DNA of 64,000 nucleotides from Nocardioides alkalitolerans DSM 16699 (GTDB lineage Bacteria > Actinomycetota > Actinomycetes > Propionibacteriales > Nocardioidaceae): contig NZ_AUFN01000010.1 in assembly GCF_000426525.1 (NCBI RefSeq), positions 930,001 through 994,000 on the forward strand. The letters are read 5' to 3'. The position numbers were made by a program, and so were the translations under genes. Under the pieces are notes generated by a model that had not been told where the DNA came from, searched no databases, and saw only the letters and a program-made list of their open reading frames with translations. How positions within the stretch are numbered: position 1 is the stretch's first letter; every line of letters starts with the position of its first letter. This document shows, one piece after another, positions 26,193 through 34,028 of the stretch.

Positions 26193-28008
26193 CGGTCAGG
26201 CAGCGGACGTCGGAGACGCCGAACTCGCCGGTCGCGAGCGTGAGGATGATGGCGTAGCAGTAGCGGCCGCCGGTGGCGAGCGCCCCGGAGATGACGTGGC
26301 TGGTGACGCCCGGGTCGACGTACGCCTCGTAGCTGACGATCTCGCCGCCGGGTCCGGACGTCTTCGCGATGATGAAGCTGCCCTCCCCCTCGCTGGGGTC
26401 GACCCACTCCATCTCCACGTCGAGCCCGACCTGGTCGAGGCGCTGGAAGAAGACGGCGAGCTCGGGGTCGGGCGGCGCCTCGAGCGCCTCGGGGTCGAAC
26501 GGGGTCGTGTCCTCGGTCGGGATCACGTCGGCCGTGGGGGTCTCCCCCGCCGCCGCGTCCTCGTCGTCGCCCCCGCGGAGCGCGGACCCGACCGCACTCA
26601 GGCCGATGCCCACGACGAGGGCCAGGACGGCGAGCCCCACGAGCACGCGCGTACGGCGCGACCGCGGCCGCTTCTCGTCCGAGGGCGCCGGGGGCGGTGT
26701 CTCCCCGCCCCGGGCGCCGCCGTCGTCGGCGGGCTGGGGCCGGGAGCCGGGCACGGGGCCGGTGCCGGTGGGCGCTGCGTCGGGCTCGACGGCCACCGGG
26801 GCGTGCGAGAGCACGGAGAGCGCCACGGGCTCGGGATCGGCGGACGGGGCCCAGCCGCCCTCGACGGGGGCGGGCGCGACGGGCGGCTGCGCGGCGACCG
26901 GGGGCTTCTCGTCGGTCGGTGCCGGGGAGGACGGTGCCGACGAGACCGGTGCCGGGGAGACCGGTGCCGGGGAGATCGGCGCGGGCGCCGCGACCGACGG
27001 CTCCTCGGCGGGCGGCTGCTCGGCGGGCGCCGTGCGGGGCGCGGTGGGTGTCGGGGACAGATCGGCGGGAGCTGCCGCAACCGGGGACGGGGTGACGGCC
27101 CGCGCCGGGGCCGCCGTACCCGGGAGCCAGGCCGTCGAGCGCAGGGCGGCGAACGCGTCGCGCAGCTCGCCGGCGCTGGGCCAGCGGTCGTCGACGGACT
27201 TGGCCAGGCAGCGGTCGATGACCGCGGCGACGCCCTCCGCCCCCTCGACGGTGAGCGGGCGGTGGGGCTCGGTGCGGGCCCGGCGGATGTAGGCGAGGGC
27301 GGAGTCCTCGTCGGGGTCGTCGCTCGCGAAGGGCGGGCGGCCGTCGAGGAGCGTGTAGAGCGTCGACCCGAGGGACCAGAGGTCGTCACCGGCCGACGGC
27401 TTCATGCCGTCGAGGATCTGCGGGGCCGCGTGGCGGTAGGTGAAGGTCTCGACCGAGGCGGTGTGCTCGGAGCCGGCCAGGCGGGCGATGCCGAAGTCGG
27501 CGAGCACCCACGAGGTCGGGAGCACGAGGATGTTCTGCGGCTTCACGTCGCGGTGCAGCACGTCGCGGCCGTGGGCGAAGGCGAGGGCGTCGGCGAGCAC
27601 GTAGCCGATCTCGACGACCTCGTGCACCGGCAGCGGCCCGTGGGCCTTGAGCCGGTCGTGGACCGTGCCGGCCTCGACGAAGTCCATGACGAGGTAGGAG
27701 CGGCCGTCGTCGGTGGTGCCGATGTCGAGCACGTTGACGATGTTGGGGTGCTGGCGCCCGAGGTCGACGGTGATCTCGACCTCGCGCGCGAAGCGGGCGG
27801 TGCGGGCCTCGTCGTCGACGCCGAGCACCTTGATGGCGACGTCGCGGTTGAGGGTGACCTGGCGGGCGCGGTAGACGATCGAGTCGCCACCGCGCCCCAC
27901 CACGGTCAGGTCGACGTACCCCGGGATGTTCTCCGGTCCGGTGCTCGCGACGGGCGCGGGAGCAGGCGGGCGCCATGCGCCGTCGGTCCTGCCCCCGTCA
28001 CCCGTCAT
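26179..28008 (-). CDS. Transmembrane Ser/Thr protein kinase (Hanks type)
   Basis: 609 residues. The kinase domain spans about 28-285, with glycine loop GRGGDSIVYRA, lysine in VAIKVL, catalytic loop HRDVKPQNIL (near 152) and ADFGIAR. The usual APE is APQ (HAAPQILDG). A long Pro/Ala linker with repeats of PAPVSPAPVS type follows. One membrane helix lies near 450-472 (VLVGLAVLALVVGIGLSAVG), then an external domain of about 130 residues (YVDPGVTSHVISGAL) that reads like a beta-sandwich and ends CLTVPER. No PASTA repeats. It is convergent with the PFNA-like run and starts 26 bases after tig, so it may be expressed from the tig promoter. It probably phosphorylates proteins of the locus; the FHA domains are natural readers. 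Confidence 0.93.
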   Translation of the reverse strand: MTGDGGRTDGAWRPPAPAPVASTGPENIPGYVDLTVVGRGGDSIVYRARQVTLNRDVAIKVLGVDDEARTARFAREVEITVDLGRQHPNIVNVLDIGTTDDGRSYLVMDFVEAGTVHDRLKAHGPLPVHEVVEIGYVLADALAFAHGRDVLHRDVKPQNILVLPTSWVLADFGIARLAGSEHTASVETFTYRHAAPQILDGMKPSAGDDLWSLGSTLYTLLDGRPPFASDDPDEDSALAYIRRARTEPHRPLTVEGAEGVAAVIDRCLAKSVDDRWPSAGELRDAFAALRSTAWLPGTAAPARAVTPSPVAAAPADLSPTPTAPRTAPAEQPPAEEPSVAAPAPISPAPVSPAPVSSAPSSPAPTDEKPPVAAQPPVAPAPVEGGWAPSADPEPVALSVLSHAPVAVEPDAAPTGTGPVPGSRPQPADDGGARGGETPPPAPSDEKRPRSRRTRVLVGLAVLALVVGIGLSAVGSALRGGDDEDAAAGETPTADVIPTEDTTPFDPEALEAPPDPELAVFFQRLDQVGLDVEMEWVDPSEGEGSFIIAKTSGPGGEIVSYEAYVDPGVTSHVISGALATGGRYCYAIILTLATGEFGVSDVRCLTVPER

Positions 28009-28034
28009 CGCACCTGGTTACGTCGGTCGTCCGG

Positions 28035-29510
28035 TCAGCTCTTCTCGGCGCCCTCGGCCTCGTCGGCCGCGGGGGCCTCGTTGGCCGCGGTGGCGTCGGC
28101 GTCGGTCGCGTCAGCCGTGTCGTCGGCAGCGGCCTCGACCGCGGCGTCGTCGTCACCCTCGGCGGCCTCGTCCTCAGGCTCGCCGATGGTGCCGTCCGGG
28201 CGCAGGTTCTTGAGCTCGACCACGTTGCCCGACGCGTCCTTCACGACCGCCGACTCGACGAGCGTCGCGAGGGCCTTGCCGCGCAGGATCTCGGAGATGA
28301 GCTCCGGGATGTGGTTGTGCTCGAACATGTGGTTCGCGAACTCCTGCGGGTCCTGACCGGACTGCTGGGCGCGACGCACGATGTGCTGCGAGAGGTCGGC
28401 CTGCTCGACGCCGAGCTCTTCCTTCTTCGCGATCTCGTCGAGCACGAACTGGGCGGCGACCGCGTCGCGGACGTTGCGCTCCATGTCGGCCTCGAACTCC
28501 TCGATGGTCTTGCCCTCGTCCTCGAGGTACTTGTCCATCGTCAGGTTCGCCATGCCGAGCTGCTGCTCGATGTTGGCGCGCTGCGAGTTGAGCGTCTCGG
28601 TGACCATGGTCTCCGGGAGCGGGATCGAGACCTTCTCGAGGAGGACCTCGAGCACCGCGTCGCGGGCGGCGGCGGCCTGCTCGAGGCGCTTGCCGCGCTC
28701 GAGGCGGGCACGCACGTCGGCGACCAGCTCGTCGACGGTGTCGAACTCCGACGCCATCTGGGCGAACTCGTCGTCGAGCTCGGGCAGCTCCTGCTCCTGC
28801 ACGGCGGAGACCTTGACGGTGACGTCGACGTTCTCGCCCACCAGGTCGCCGCCCACGAGCTCGGACGTGAAGTCCTTCGACTCGCCGGCCGAGAGACCCT
28901 CGATGGCCTCGTCGAGGCCGTCGAGCATGCCGCCGCGACCGACCTTGTAGGACATGTCGGAGACCTCGGCGCCCGGGACGACCTCGCCGTCCTTGGTGGC
29001 CACGAGGTCGATCGTCACGAAGTCGCCGTCGGCGGCGGCGCGCTCGACGTCGATGAGGGTGCCGAAGCGCTCACGGAGGGCCTCGACCTGGGTGTCGACG
29101 TCCTCGTCGGTGACGGCGAAATCCTCGACCTCGGCCTCGAGGCCCTCGTAGTCGGGGAGCTCGATCTCGGGCTTGACGTCCATCTCGGCCGTGAACTCGA
29201 CGAGCTCGCGGTCCTCGAGACGGGTCACCTCGATCTCGGGCTGCGTCAGCGGCTCGAGACCGTTCTCGTTCAGGGCCTCCGAGTACGCCTTCGGCAGGGC
29301 CTCGTTGATCGCCTGGTCGAGCACGGCGCCCCGGCCGACCTGGCGGTCGATGACCGCGGGCGGCACCTTGCCCCGACGGAAGCCGGGGATGTTGATCTGC
29401 TGGGCGATCGTCTTGTACGCCTTGTCGAGGCTCGGCTTGAGCTCCTCGAAGGGCACCTCGACGGTGAGCTTGGCCCGGGTCGGGCTCAAGGACTCGACGG
29501 CGCTCTTCAC
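28035..29510 (-). CDS. tig: Trigger factor
   Basis: Ribosome-associated chaperone and peptidyl-prolyl isomerase; 491 residues. The ribosome-binding signature is GFRRGKVPPAVI near residue 44. An FKBP-type PPIase domain spans about 160-240, followed by the helical C-terminal arms. An acidic Ala/Glu/Asp tail of about 60 residues (DDDAAVEAAADD and so on) extends it, as in many high-GC actinobacteria. The start is the GTG at 29510 with GAGGAG upstream. tRNA-Pro lies just upstream on the same strand and the kinase gene follows by 26 bases. In M. tuberculosis tig is next to clpP1; here about 18 kb of other genes separate them. Confidence 0.97.
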   Translation of the reverse strand: MKSAVESLSPTRAKLTVEVPFEELKPSLDKAYKTIAQQINIPGFRRGKVPPAVIDRQVGRGAVLDQAINEALPKAYSEALNENGLEPLTQPEIEVTRLEDRELVEFTAEMDVKPEIELPDYEGLEAEVEDFAVTDEDVDTQVEALRERFGTLIDVERAAADGDFVTIDLVATKDGEVVPGAEVSDMSYKVGRGGMLDGLDEAIEGLSAGESKDFTSELVGGDLVGENVDVTVKVSAVQEQELPELDDEFAQMASEFDTVDELVADVRARLERGKRLEQAAAARDAVLEVLLEKVSIPLPETMVTETLNSQRANIEQQLGMANLTMDKYLEDEGKTIEEFEADMERNVRDAVAAQFVLDEIAKKEELGVEQADLSQHIVRRAQQSGQDPQEFANHMFEHNHIPELISEILRGKALATLVESAVVKDASGNVVELKNLRPDGTIGEPEDEAAEGDDDAAVEAAADDTADATDADATAANEAPAADEAEGAEKS

Positions 29511-29556
29511 AGGTGTTTCTCCTCAGTCGTTCGGCAGGGATGCATCGGTTGTCTCG

Positions 29557-29629
29557 TCGGGGCGACAGGACTCGAACCTGCGATCTCCTGCTCCCAAAGC
29601 AGGCGCGCTAGCCACTACGCTACGCCCCG
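29557..29629 (-). tRNA. tRNA-Pro (anticodon TGG)
   Basis: A 73-base cloverleaf on the minus strand. The acceptor CGGGGCG pairs with CGCCCCG, and the discriminator is A. The anticodon stem CCTGC/GCAGG holds the loop TTTGGGA, which reads UGG. The T-arm GCAGGTTCGAGTCCTGT is standard. CCA is not encoded. Confidence 0.95.
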
Positions 29630-29699
29630 CCAAGAGGGCCCGCTCGGACCTGCCTGCGCGCATCCTGACCTGCGCAGACGGGGCCTCGTTGACCACACT

Positions 29700-29773
29700 T
29701 GGAGCGGATGACGGGAATCGAACCCGCGTAGCCAGTTTGGAAGACTGGGGCTCTACCATTGAGCTACATCCGC
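29700..29773 (-). tRNA. tRNA-Gly (anticodon TCC)
   Basis: The minus-strand cloverleaf begins GCGGATGTAGCTCAATGG. The anticodon stem CCAGT/ACTGG encloses CTTCCAA, which reads UCC. The T-arm GCGGGTTCGATTCCCGT is standard, and the acceptor closes with ATCCGC. The 3' CCA is encoded (29700-29702). It lies 70 bases upstream of tRNA-Pro and is probably transcribed with it. Confidence 0.96.
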
Positions 29774-29853
29774 GCACACACCTCGAAGCCCCGTCCCCGG
29801 GGCCCGCGACACGCGGATGTCATCGTGCCACACGGGTCGGCACGGCCCCCAAC

Positions 29854-31002
29854 TCAGGTGCGGCGCAGCACCAGCAGCGCGCAGTCGTCGGACGGGGTGC
29901 CCACCTCGTCGACCACGCGCTCCACGACGCCGACCGCCGGCCCGCCCGTCGCCGCCCGGGACGCGAGCTGGCGCACCGCGCCGTCGCCCGCGGGGGCGGA
30001 CTCCCGGAGCAGGACCTCGCCGAGCAGGTCGATGCCGTCGTCGATGTCGACGCCGGACGCCTCGACGAGGCCGTCCGTGTAGACCACGAGCGCGTCCCCC
30101 GGCTCGAGCCGACCGCTCACGGCCGGGTAGGCGGCGTCCGGCATGACCCCGAGCAGCGGGCCGGAGAGGTCGATGCGCTCGAGGGCCTCGCCGGCGCGCA
30201 GCACGAGCGCCGGCGGGTGTCCGGCGGTGTAGACGTCGAAGTGGCCCGACCCCAGGTCGACCGAGAGGTAGACCGCGGTGGCGAAGCCCTCGCTCCAGTT
30301 CTGCCGCAGCAGGAAGTCGTTGGCCGCACCCAGCAGCTGCTCCGGTCCGACGGCGCCGAGCAGGCCGCTGAGGGCGCCCGACAGCTGCAGCGAGCGGGTG
30401 CCGGCCTTCACGCCCTTGCCCGAGACGTCGACCAGCACCACGTCGAGCCGACCCGCGCACGCGGACTCCGAGACGCAGAAGAAGTCGCCGCTGAACGGTG
30501 TGCCGTCGGCCGGTCGCACGAGCGCGTCGGCCTCCCAGCCGGCCGGCAGCTCGGGCAGGCGCCCCTGCGCCTGGATCCGGTCTCGCAGGTCGACGAGCAT
30601 CGACTCGCCCTCGACGCCGCCGAGGCCGAGCCGCGAGCGGCGCATCGAGGTGGCGAAGACGAAGAGGCCGACGAAGGAGTAGACACCGACCGACGCCCAG
30701 AGCCGTGCCGAGTAGACGGGCTGGAACAGCAGCGTCACGGCGAGCACCGCCATCGCGAACACGATGAAGCGGGCGAGCTGGCGCGGTCGCAGGAACAGCG
30801 TGGAGACCACGACGGGCACCATCAGCATGTTCACGGGGAAGCGCGTGGGGGCCAGGGAGATGAGCACGCCGAGCACGGAGGTCGTCGCCACCAGCGCCAC
30901 GAGGGCGCGGTTCGTCGCGAGGTAGCGGCGTGCGTCACGGCGCACGACGCTCCGGGAACGGGGAACGGGGGTGGTCCGAGACGACGCGTGGAGTGCAGTC
31001 AT
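29854..31002 (-). CDS. SpoIIE-type PP2C Ser/Thr phosphatase, membrane-bound
   Basis: 382 residues from ATG 31002 (AAGGGCAAGG upstream). About four membrane helices lie in residues 28-120. A SpoIIE/RsbU-type PPM phosphatase domain follows, with metal-site elements GDFFCV, VDVSGKGVKAG, YTAGHPPAL and VVYTDGLVEA. Such phosphatases usually act on anti-sigma antagonists or phosphoproteins in stress pathways. No PAS, GAF or HATPase partner is fused. It lies 26 bases behind the DNA glycosylase gene, so rpiB, nei and this gene may form one transcript. Whether it opposes the kinase at 26-28 kb is only a possibility; PFNA-type clusters normally use a different (PrpC) phosphatase. Confidence 0.9.
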   Translation of the reverse strand: MTALHASSRTTPVPRSRSVVRRDARRYLATNRALVALVATTSVLGVLISLAPTRFPVNMLMVPVVVSTLFLRPRQLARFIVFAMAVLAVTLLFQPVYSARLWASVGVYSFVGLFVFATSMRRSRLGLGGVEGESMLVDLRDRIQAQGRLPELPAGWEADALVRPADGTPFSGDFFCVSESACAGRLDVVLVDVSGKGVKAGTRSLQLSGALSGLLGAVGPEQLLGAANDFLLRQNWSEGFATAVYLSVDLGSGHFDVYTAGHPPALVLRAGEALERIDLSGPLLGVMPDAAYPAVSGRLEPGDALVVYTDGLVEASGVDIDDGIDLLGEVLLRESAPAGDGAVRQLASRAATGGPAVGVVERVVDEVGTPSDDCALLVLRRT

Positions 31003-31028
31003 GCCTTGCCCTTCACGGTCGGATCCGT

Positions 31029-31892
31029 TCACTGTACGCCGCGGGGGCGGAACGGGCGCTGGCATCGCCCACACCAGTACAGGGTGCGCTGGACCAGGTC
31101 GGCGCTGCGGACCGTCGCCCCGCAGACCAGGCACGCCTGGCCGTGGCGTCGGTAGACGTAGACCTCGCCGCCGTGGTCGTCCACCCTCGGGGGTCGTCCC
31201 ATGGCCTCCGGCGTGTGCTCGGGCCGCACCGTGTCGATGCGTCCCGTGCGCACGCCCTCGCGCATCAGCACCCCCAGGTCGGCCCACAGCTCGTCGAAGC
31301 GGCCCCGGCGCAGCGTCGTACCCGCGCGGTAGGGGTCGAGCCGGTGGCGGAAGAGCACCTCGGCGCGGTAGACGTTGCCGACCCCCGCGAGCACCTTCTG
31401 GTCCATGAGCAGGGCCGCGATGCTCGTGCGGCTGCGCGAGAGGCGGGCCCAGGCACGGTCCGGGTCGGCGTCGTCGCGGAGCGGGTCGGGGCCGAGCCGG
31501 TCGACCACCGCGTCGCGTCCGGCGCCGGTCAGCAGCTCGCAGGCCGTCGCGCCCCGCAGGTCGGCGTACGCCGTGGTGCCGTCCGGGTCGGGGCCGGCCG
31601 TCACGAGCCGCAGCCGCACCTCGCCGACGGGGTCGGGCACCGGCTCGCCGGGGTCGGTACGCCGTACGTCGAGCTTGCCGTAGAGACCGAGGTGCACGTG
31701 CACGAGGCGGTCGGCGCCGAGGTCGAGGAAGAGGTGCTTGCCCCACGCCTCCGCGTGCTCGAGCACGGCCCCGTCGAGCTGCGCCGCCTCGGTCGCGAAA
31801 CGACCCTGCGGGCTGCCCACACGCACCCGCCGGCCGGCGAACGCGTCGCCCAGCTCCCCGGCGAGGCGGTGGAGGGTGTGGCCCTCGGGCAC
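31029..31892 (-). CDS. nei: Fpg/Nei family DNA glycosylase (endonuclease VIII-like)
   Basis: A base-excision repair enzyme that removes oxidised bases and nicks the strand. It is 287 residues long. The N-terminus MPEGHTLHRLAGEL supplies the catalytic Pro2/Glu3, and GHT is typical of Nei rather than Fpg (PELPEV). The helix-two-turn-helix region is LMDQKVLAGVGNVYRAEVLF. The C-terminal zinc finger is CLVCGATV..YWCGRCQ. It starts 10 bases after rpiB. The same rpiB-nei2 pairing occurs in M. tuberculosis (Rv2465c-Rv2464c, from memory). Confidence 0.95.
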   Translation of the reverse strand: MPEGHTLHRLAGELGDAFAGRRVRVGSPQGRFATEAAQLDGAVLEHAEAWGKHLFLDLGADRLVHVHLGLYGKLDVRRTDPGEPVPDPVGEVRLRLVTAGPDPDGTTAYADLRGATACELLTGAGRDAVVDRLGPDPLRDDADPDRAWARLSRSRTSIAALLMDQKVLAGVGNVYRAEVLFRHRLDPYRAGTTLRRGRFDELWADLGVLMREGVRTGRIDTVRPEHTPEAMGRPPRVDDHGGEVYVYRRHGQACLVCGATVRSADLVQRTLYWCGRCQRPFRPRGVQ

Positions 31893-31902
31893 GTCGCGGG
31901 GC

Positions 31903-32427
31903 TCAGACCGAGGTGCCGGAGCCGGCGTCGTACCCCGGCAGGGCGGAGGCGGGCAGCGGCGGGAGGTCGCGGGTGACCTCGTAGTCCGCGAGCTGCGCGA
32001 TGCGGCGCACGTGGCGCTCCTCGTCGGAGAACGGGGTGGTGAGGAAGGTGTCGACGAAGCTCGTCATCTCCTCCAGCGTGTGCTGGCGGCCGCCGACCGA
32101 GATCACGTTGGCGTCGTTGTGCTGGCGGGCCAGCTCGGCGGTCGCGGTCGACCAGACGAGGGCGGCGCGCACGCCGACGACCTTGTTGGCGGCCATCTGC
32201 TCGCCGTTGCCGGAGCCGCCGATGACGACGCCCAGGCTGTCCTGGCCGTCGGCCTGCTCGGCGGCGACGCCCTCGGCCGCCCGCAGGCAGAAGACCGGGT
32301 AGTCGTCCTGGGCGTCGAAGGCGAACGGGCCGTGGTCGACGGCCTCGTAGCCGTGGTCGGCGAGCCAGTTGAGGAGGTGGTCCTTGAGCTCGAGGCCGGC
32401 GTGGTCGGAACCGAGGTGAACGCGCAT
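31903..32427 (-). CDS. rpiB: Ribose-5-phosphate isomerase B
   Basis: Interconverts ribose-5-phosphate and ribulose-5-phosphate in the pentose phosphate pathway. The 174-residue length is usual for actinobacterial RpiB. Motifs: MRVHLGSDHAGLELK, the phosphate-binding GVVIGGSGNGEQMAANK, and HNDANVISVGGRQH. The position of the usual active-site Cys (GGTGIG in some species) is GGSGNG, as in the actinobacterial/mycobacterial form that uses a glutamate instead. It is the first gene of the apparent operon with nei. ATG 32427 is the only reasonable start. Confidence 0.96.
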   Translation of the reverse strand: MRVHLGSDHAGLELKDHLLNWLADHGYEAVDHGPFAFDAQDDYPVFCLRAAEGVAAEQADGQDSLGVVIGGSGNGEQMAANKVVGVRAALVWSTATAELARQHNDANVISVGGRQHTLEEMTSFVDTFLTTPFSDEERHVRRIAQLADYEVTRDLPPLPASALPGYDAGSGTSV

Positions 32428-32489
32428 GGCGGCAGTGTCTCAGAGCCCTGCCGCCACGCGGCGGTCCGGTCCGGCGACCGGCGCGCGGC

Positions 32490-33398
32490 CTACGGGTGGA
32501 GCCGCAGGAACCCGATGACCTGCACCATCAGCGGCTCGGCCGCGTCGAAGACGTCCGTGTGGCGCCAGAACCCGTGGACCATCCCCTGGTAGCGGACGCC
32601 GACGACGTGCACGCCCTCCTCGGCCAGGCGCTCCGCGAGCACCTCGCCCTCGTCGCGCAGCGGGTCGTGCTCGGCGGTCACCACGAGCGTCGGCGGCAGC
32701 GTGCCGAGCGCCGTCGAGCGCAGGGGCGCGAGGTCGGGGTGCTCGAGGTCGGAGCGGTCGCGGGCGTACTGCTCCCAGTACCAGGCCGCCTCGCTCGGGT
32801 CGAAGCCCTCGGTGTTCGTGCGGTAGGACTCGTGGCCCGCGGTCGGGTCGAGGAACGGGTAGATGAGCGCCACCGCCGCGAACCGGCCCGGGTGGCGCAG
32901 GGCCGCGACGAGCGCGAGGTTGGCGCCGGCCGAGTCGCCGTGGGCGTACGTCGGGCCCGCGAGCCCCAGCTCGTCGGCGTGCGCGTCGAGCCAGCCCAGC
33001 ACCGTGTCGACGTCGTCGGGCGCGGCCGGGAACCGGTGCTCGGGCGGACGGCGGTAGTCGACGCTGAGGACGGCGAGGCCGGACCGGTTGGCCAGGCGTC
33101 GCGCGACCGCGTCGTGCACCTCGACGTCGTTGAGCACGAAGCCGCCGCCGTGCAGGTGCACGATCACGCCCGGCCCGACGGGGTACGACGGCACCGGCGA
33201 GGGCTGGGCGGGCCGGTAGAGCCGGCAGGGCACGCCGTCGGCGTCGACGTCGAGGGCCTCGGCGACCGCCTCCTTGGGAACGGCGAGCGCGGCCTGCACG
33301 GAGAGGGCGCGGGCGGTGACGACGTCGAACGCGGGGTCGGTGACGGAGAGGTCGGCGGCGCCGGCCTCGACGGCGGCGCGGGCCTGCGGGTGCAGCAC
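32490..33398 (-). CDS. Hormone-sensitive-lipase-type esterase
   Basis: Alpha/beta hydrolase of about 302 residues. The oxyanion motif is VIVHLHGGGFVLND and the nucleophile elbow is HGDSAGANLALV. The acid is in VVTAEHDPLRDEGEVLAERL and the histidine in YQGMVHGFW. All belong to the bacterial HSL family (alpha/beta hydrolase fold 3). No signal peptide, so probably cytoplasmic; the substrate is a short or medium ester. GTG 33398 is chosen because a GAGG site precedes it and the frame beyond is a shadow of the next gene. It lies 8 bases behind the LURP-one-like gene, so the two are co-transcribed. M. tuberculosis has the unrelated-family lipP near this place. Confidence 0.93.
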   Translation of the reverse strand: MLHPQARAAVEAGAADLSVTDPAFDVVTARALSVQAALAVPKEAVAEALDVDADGVPCRLYRPAQPSPVPSYPVGPGVIVHLHGGGFVLNDVEVHDAVARRLANRSGLAVLSVDYRRPPEHRFPAAPDDVDTVLGWLDAHADELGLAGPTYAHGDSAGANLALVAALRHPGRFAAVALIYPFLDPTAGHESYRTNTEGFDPSEAAWYWEQYARDRSDLEHPDLAPLRSTALGTLPPTLVVTAEHDPLRDEGEVLAERLAEEGVHVVGVRYQGMVHGFWRHTDVFDAAEPLMVQVIGFLRLHP

Positions 33399-33406
33399 GG
33401 CGGGCC

Positions 33407-33976
33407 TCAGCGGGCCAGCAGGGCGTCGAGCCCCACGGCGACGGCGGCGGCCACGCGGAAGTCGACCCGGGGGTCGTGCACGTCGACCGTGTACTTGTCG
33501 CGCAGGGAGGCCTGGCGCTGCGACGACAGCAGCGGCTGACCCGCGGCGTCGGTGAAGTCGAAGTGGAAGCGCAGGAACGGGAAGTCGCTGATGCGACGCA
33601 GGATCGCGACGAACGGGCTGCGCTCCTGGCCGGAGCCCGCGAAGCCCGGGCCCTCGATCTGGAAGGTCGAGCGCAGGAAGCTCTTGCCGAAGTCCTTCTT
33701 GAAGTAGCCGATCGGCTGGCCGTTCTCGTCGGTGACGTCGTAGCCGGCGCCGAGGTCGAGCTTGCGGCGCGCCTTGAACCCGAAGACGGCCCGCGAACGG
33801 CTGTCGTCGGTGAAGAAGACGACCTCCTCCTTCAGCGCCATCCGCTTCTGCTGGGCCACGGCCATCAGCTGCCCCTCGCTGCCGTCGGGGTTGGCCGCGA
33901 TGATCTCGTAGCGGTTCACCATCATCGTGATGCGCTGCTTCACGAAGAACTTCGGCAGGTACATGGGTGCGCTCAT
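33407..33976 (-). CDS. LURP-one-related (tubby-like fold) protein
   Basis: 189 residues. Beta-strand-rich with the pattern of the LOR/scramblase-like superfamily: YLPKFFVKQRITMMVNRYEI at the N-terminus, a basic strand KARRKLDLGAGYDVTDENG, then PIGYFKKDFGKSFLRSTF. The C-terminal helix VAAAVAVGLDAL is the buried hydrophobic helix of this fold. Function in bacteria is unknown; membrane-lipid or phosphoinositide-like binding is inferred from the fold. ATG 33976 is used; ATG 33964 is an alternative. It is upstream of, and nearly touching, the esterase gene. Confidence 0.82.
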   Translation of the reverse strand: MSAPMYLPKFFVKQRITMMVNRYEIIAANPDGSEGQLMAVAQQKRMALKEEVVFFTDDSRSRAVFGFKARRKLDLGAGYDVTDENGQPIGYFKKDFGKSFLRSTFQIEGPGFAGSGQERSPFVAILRRISDFPFLRFHFDFTDAAGQPLLSSQRQASLRDKYTVDVHDPRVDFRVAAAVAVGLDALLAR

Positions 33977-34028
33977 GGGAGGGACGGTAGCGACCCCGGG
34001 GGCGACGGGGCACCGCCGACACCCCCCG

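Noticed and set aside
29854..31002. PrpC partner phosphatase of the PFNA-like kinase
   Set aside because: It is a SpoIIE/RsbU-type phosphatase in the rpiB-nei run, beyond tig and two tRNAs, so a link to the kinase is not supported.
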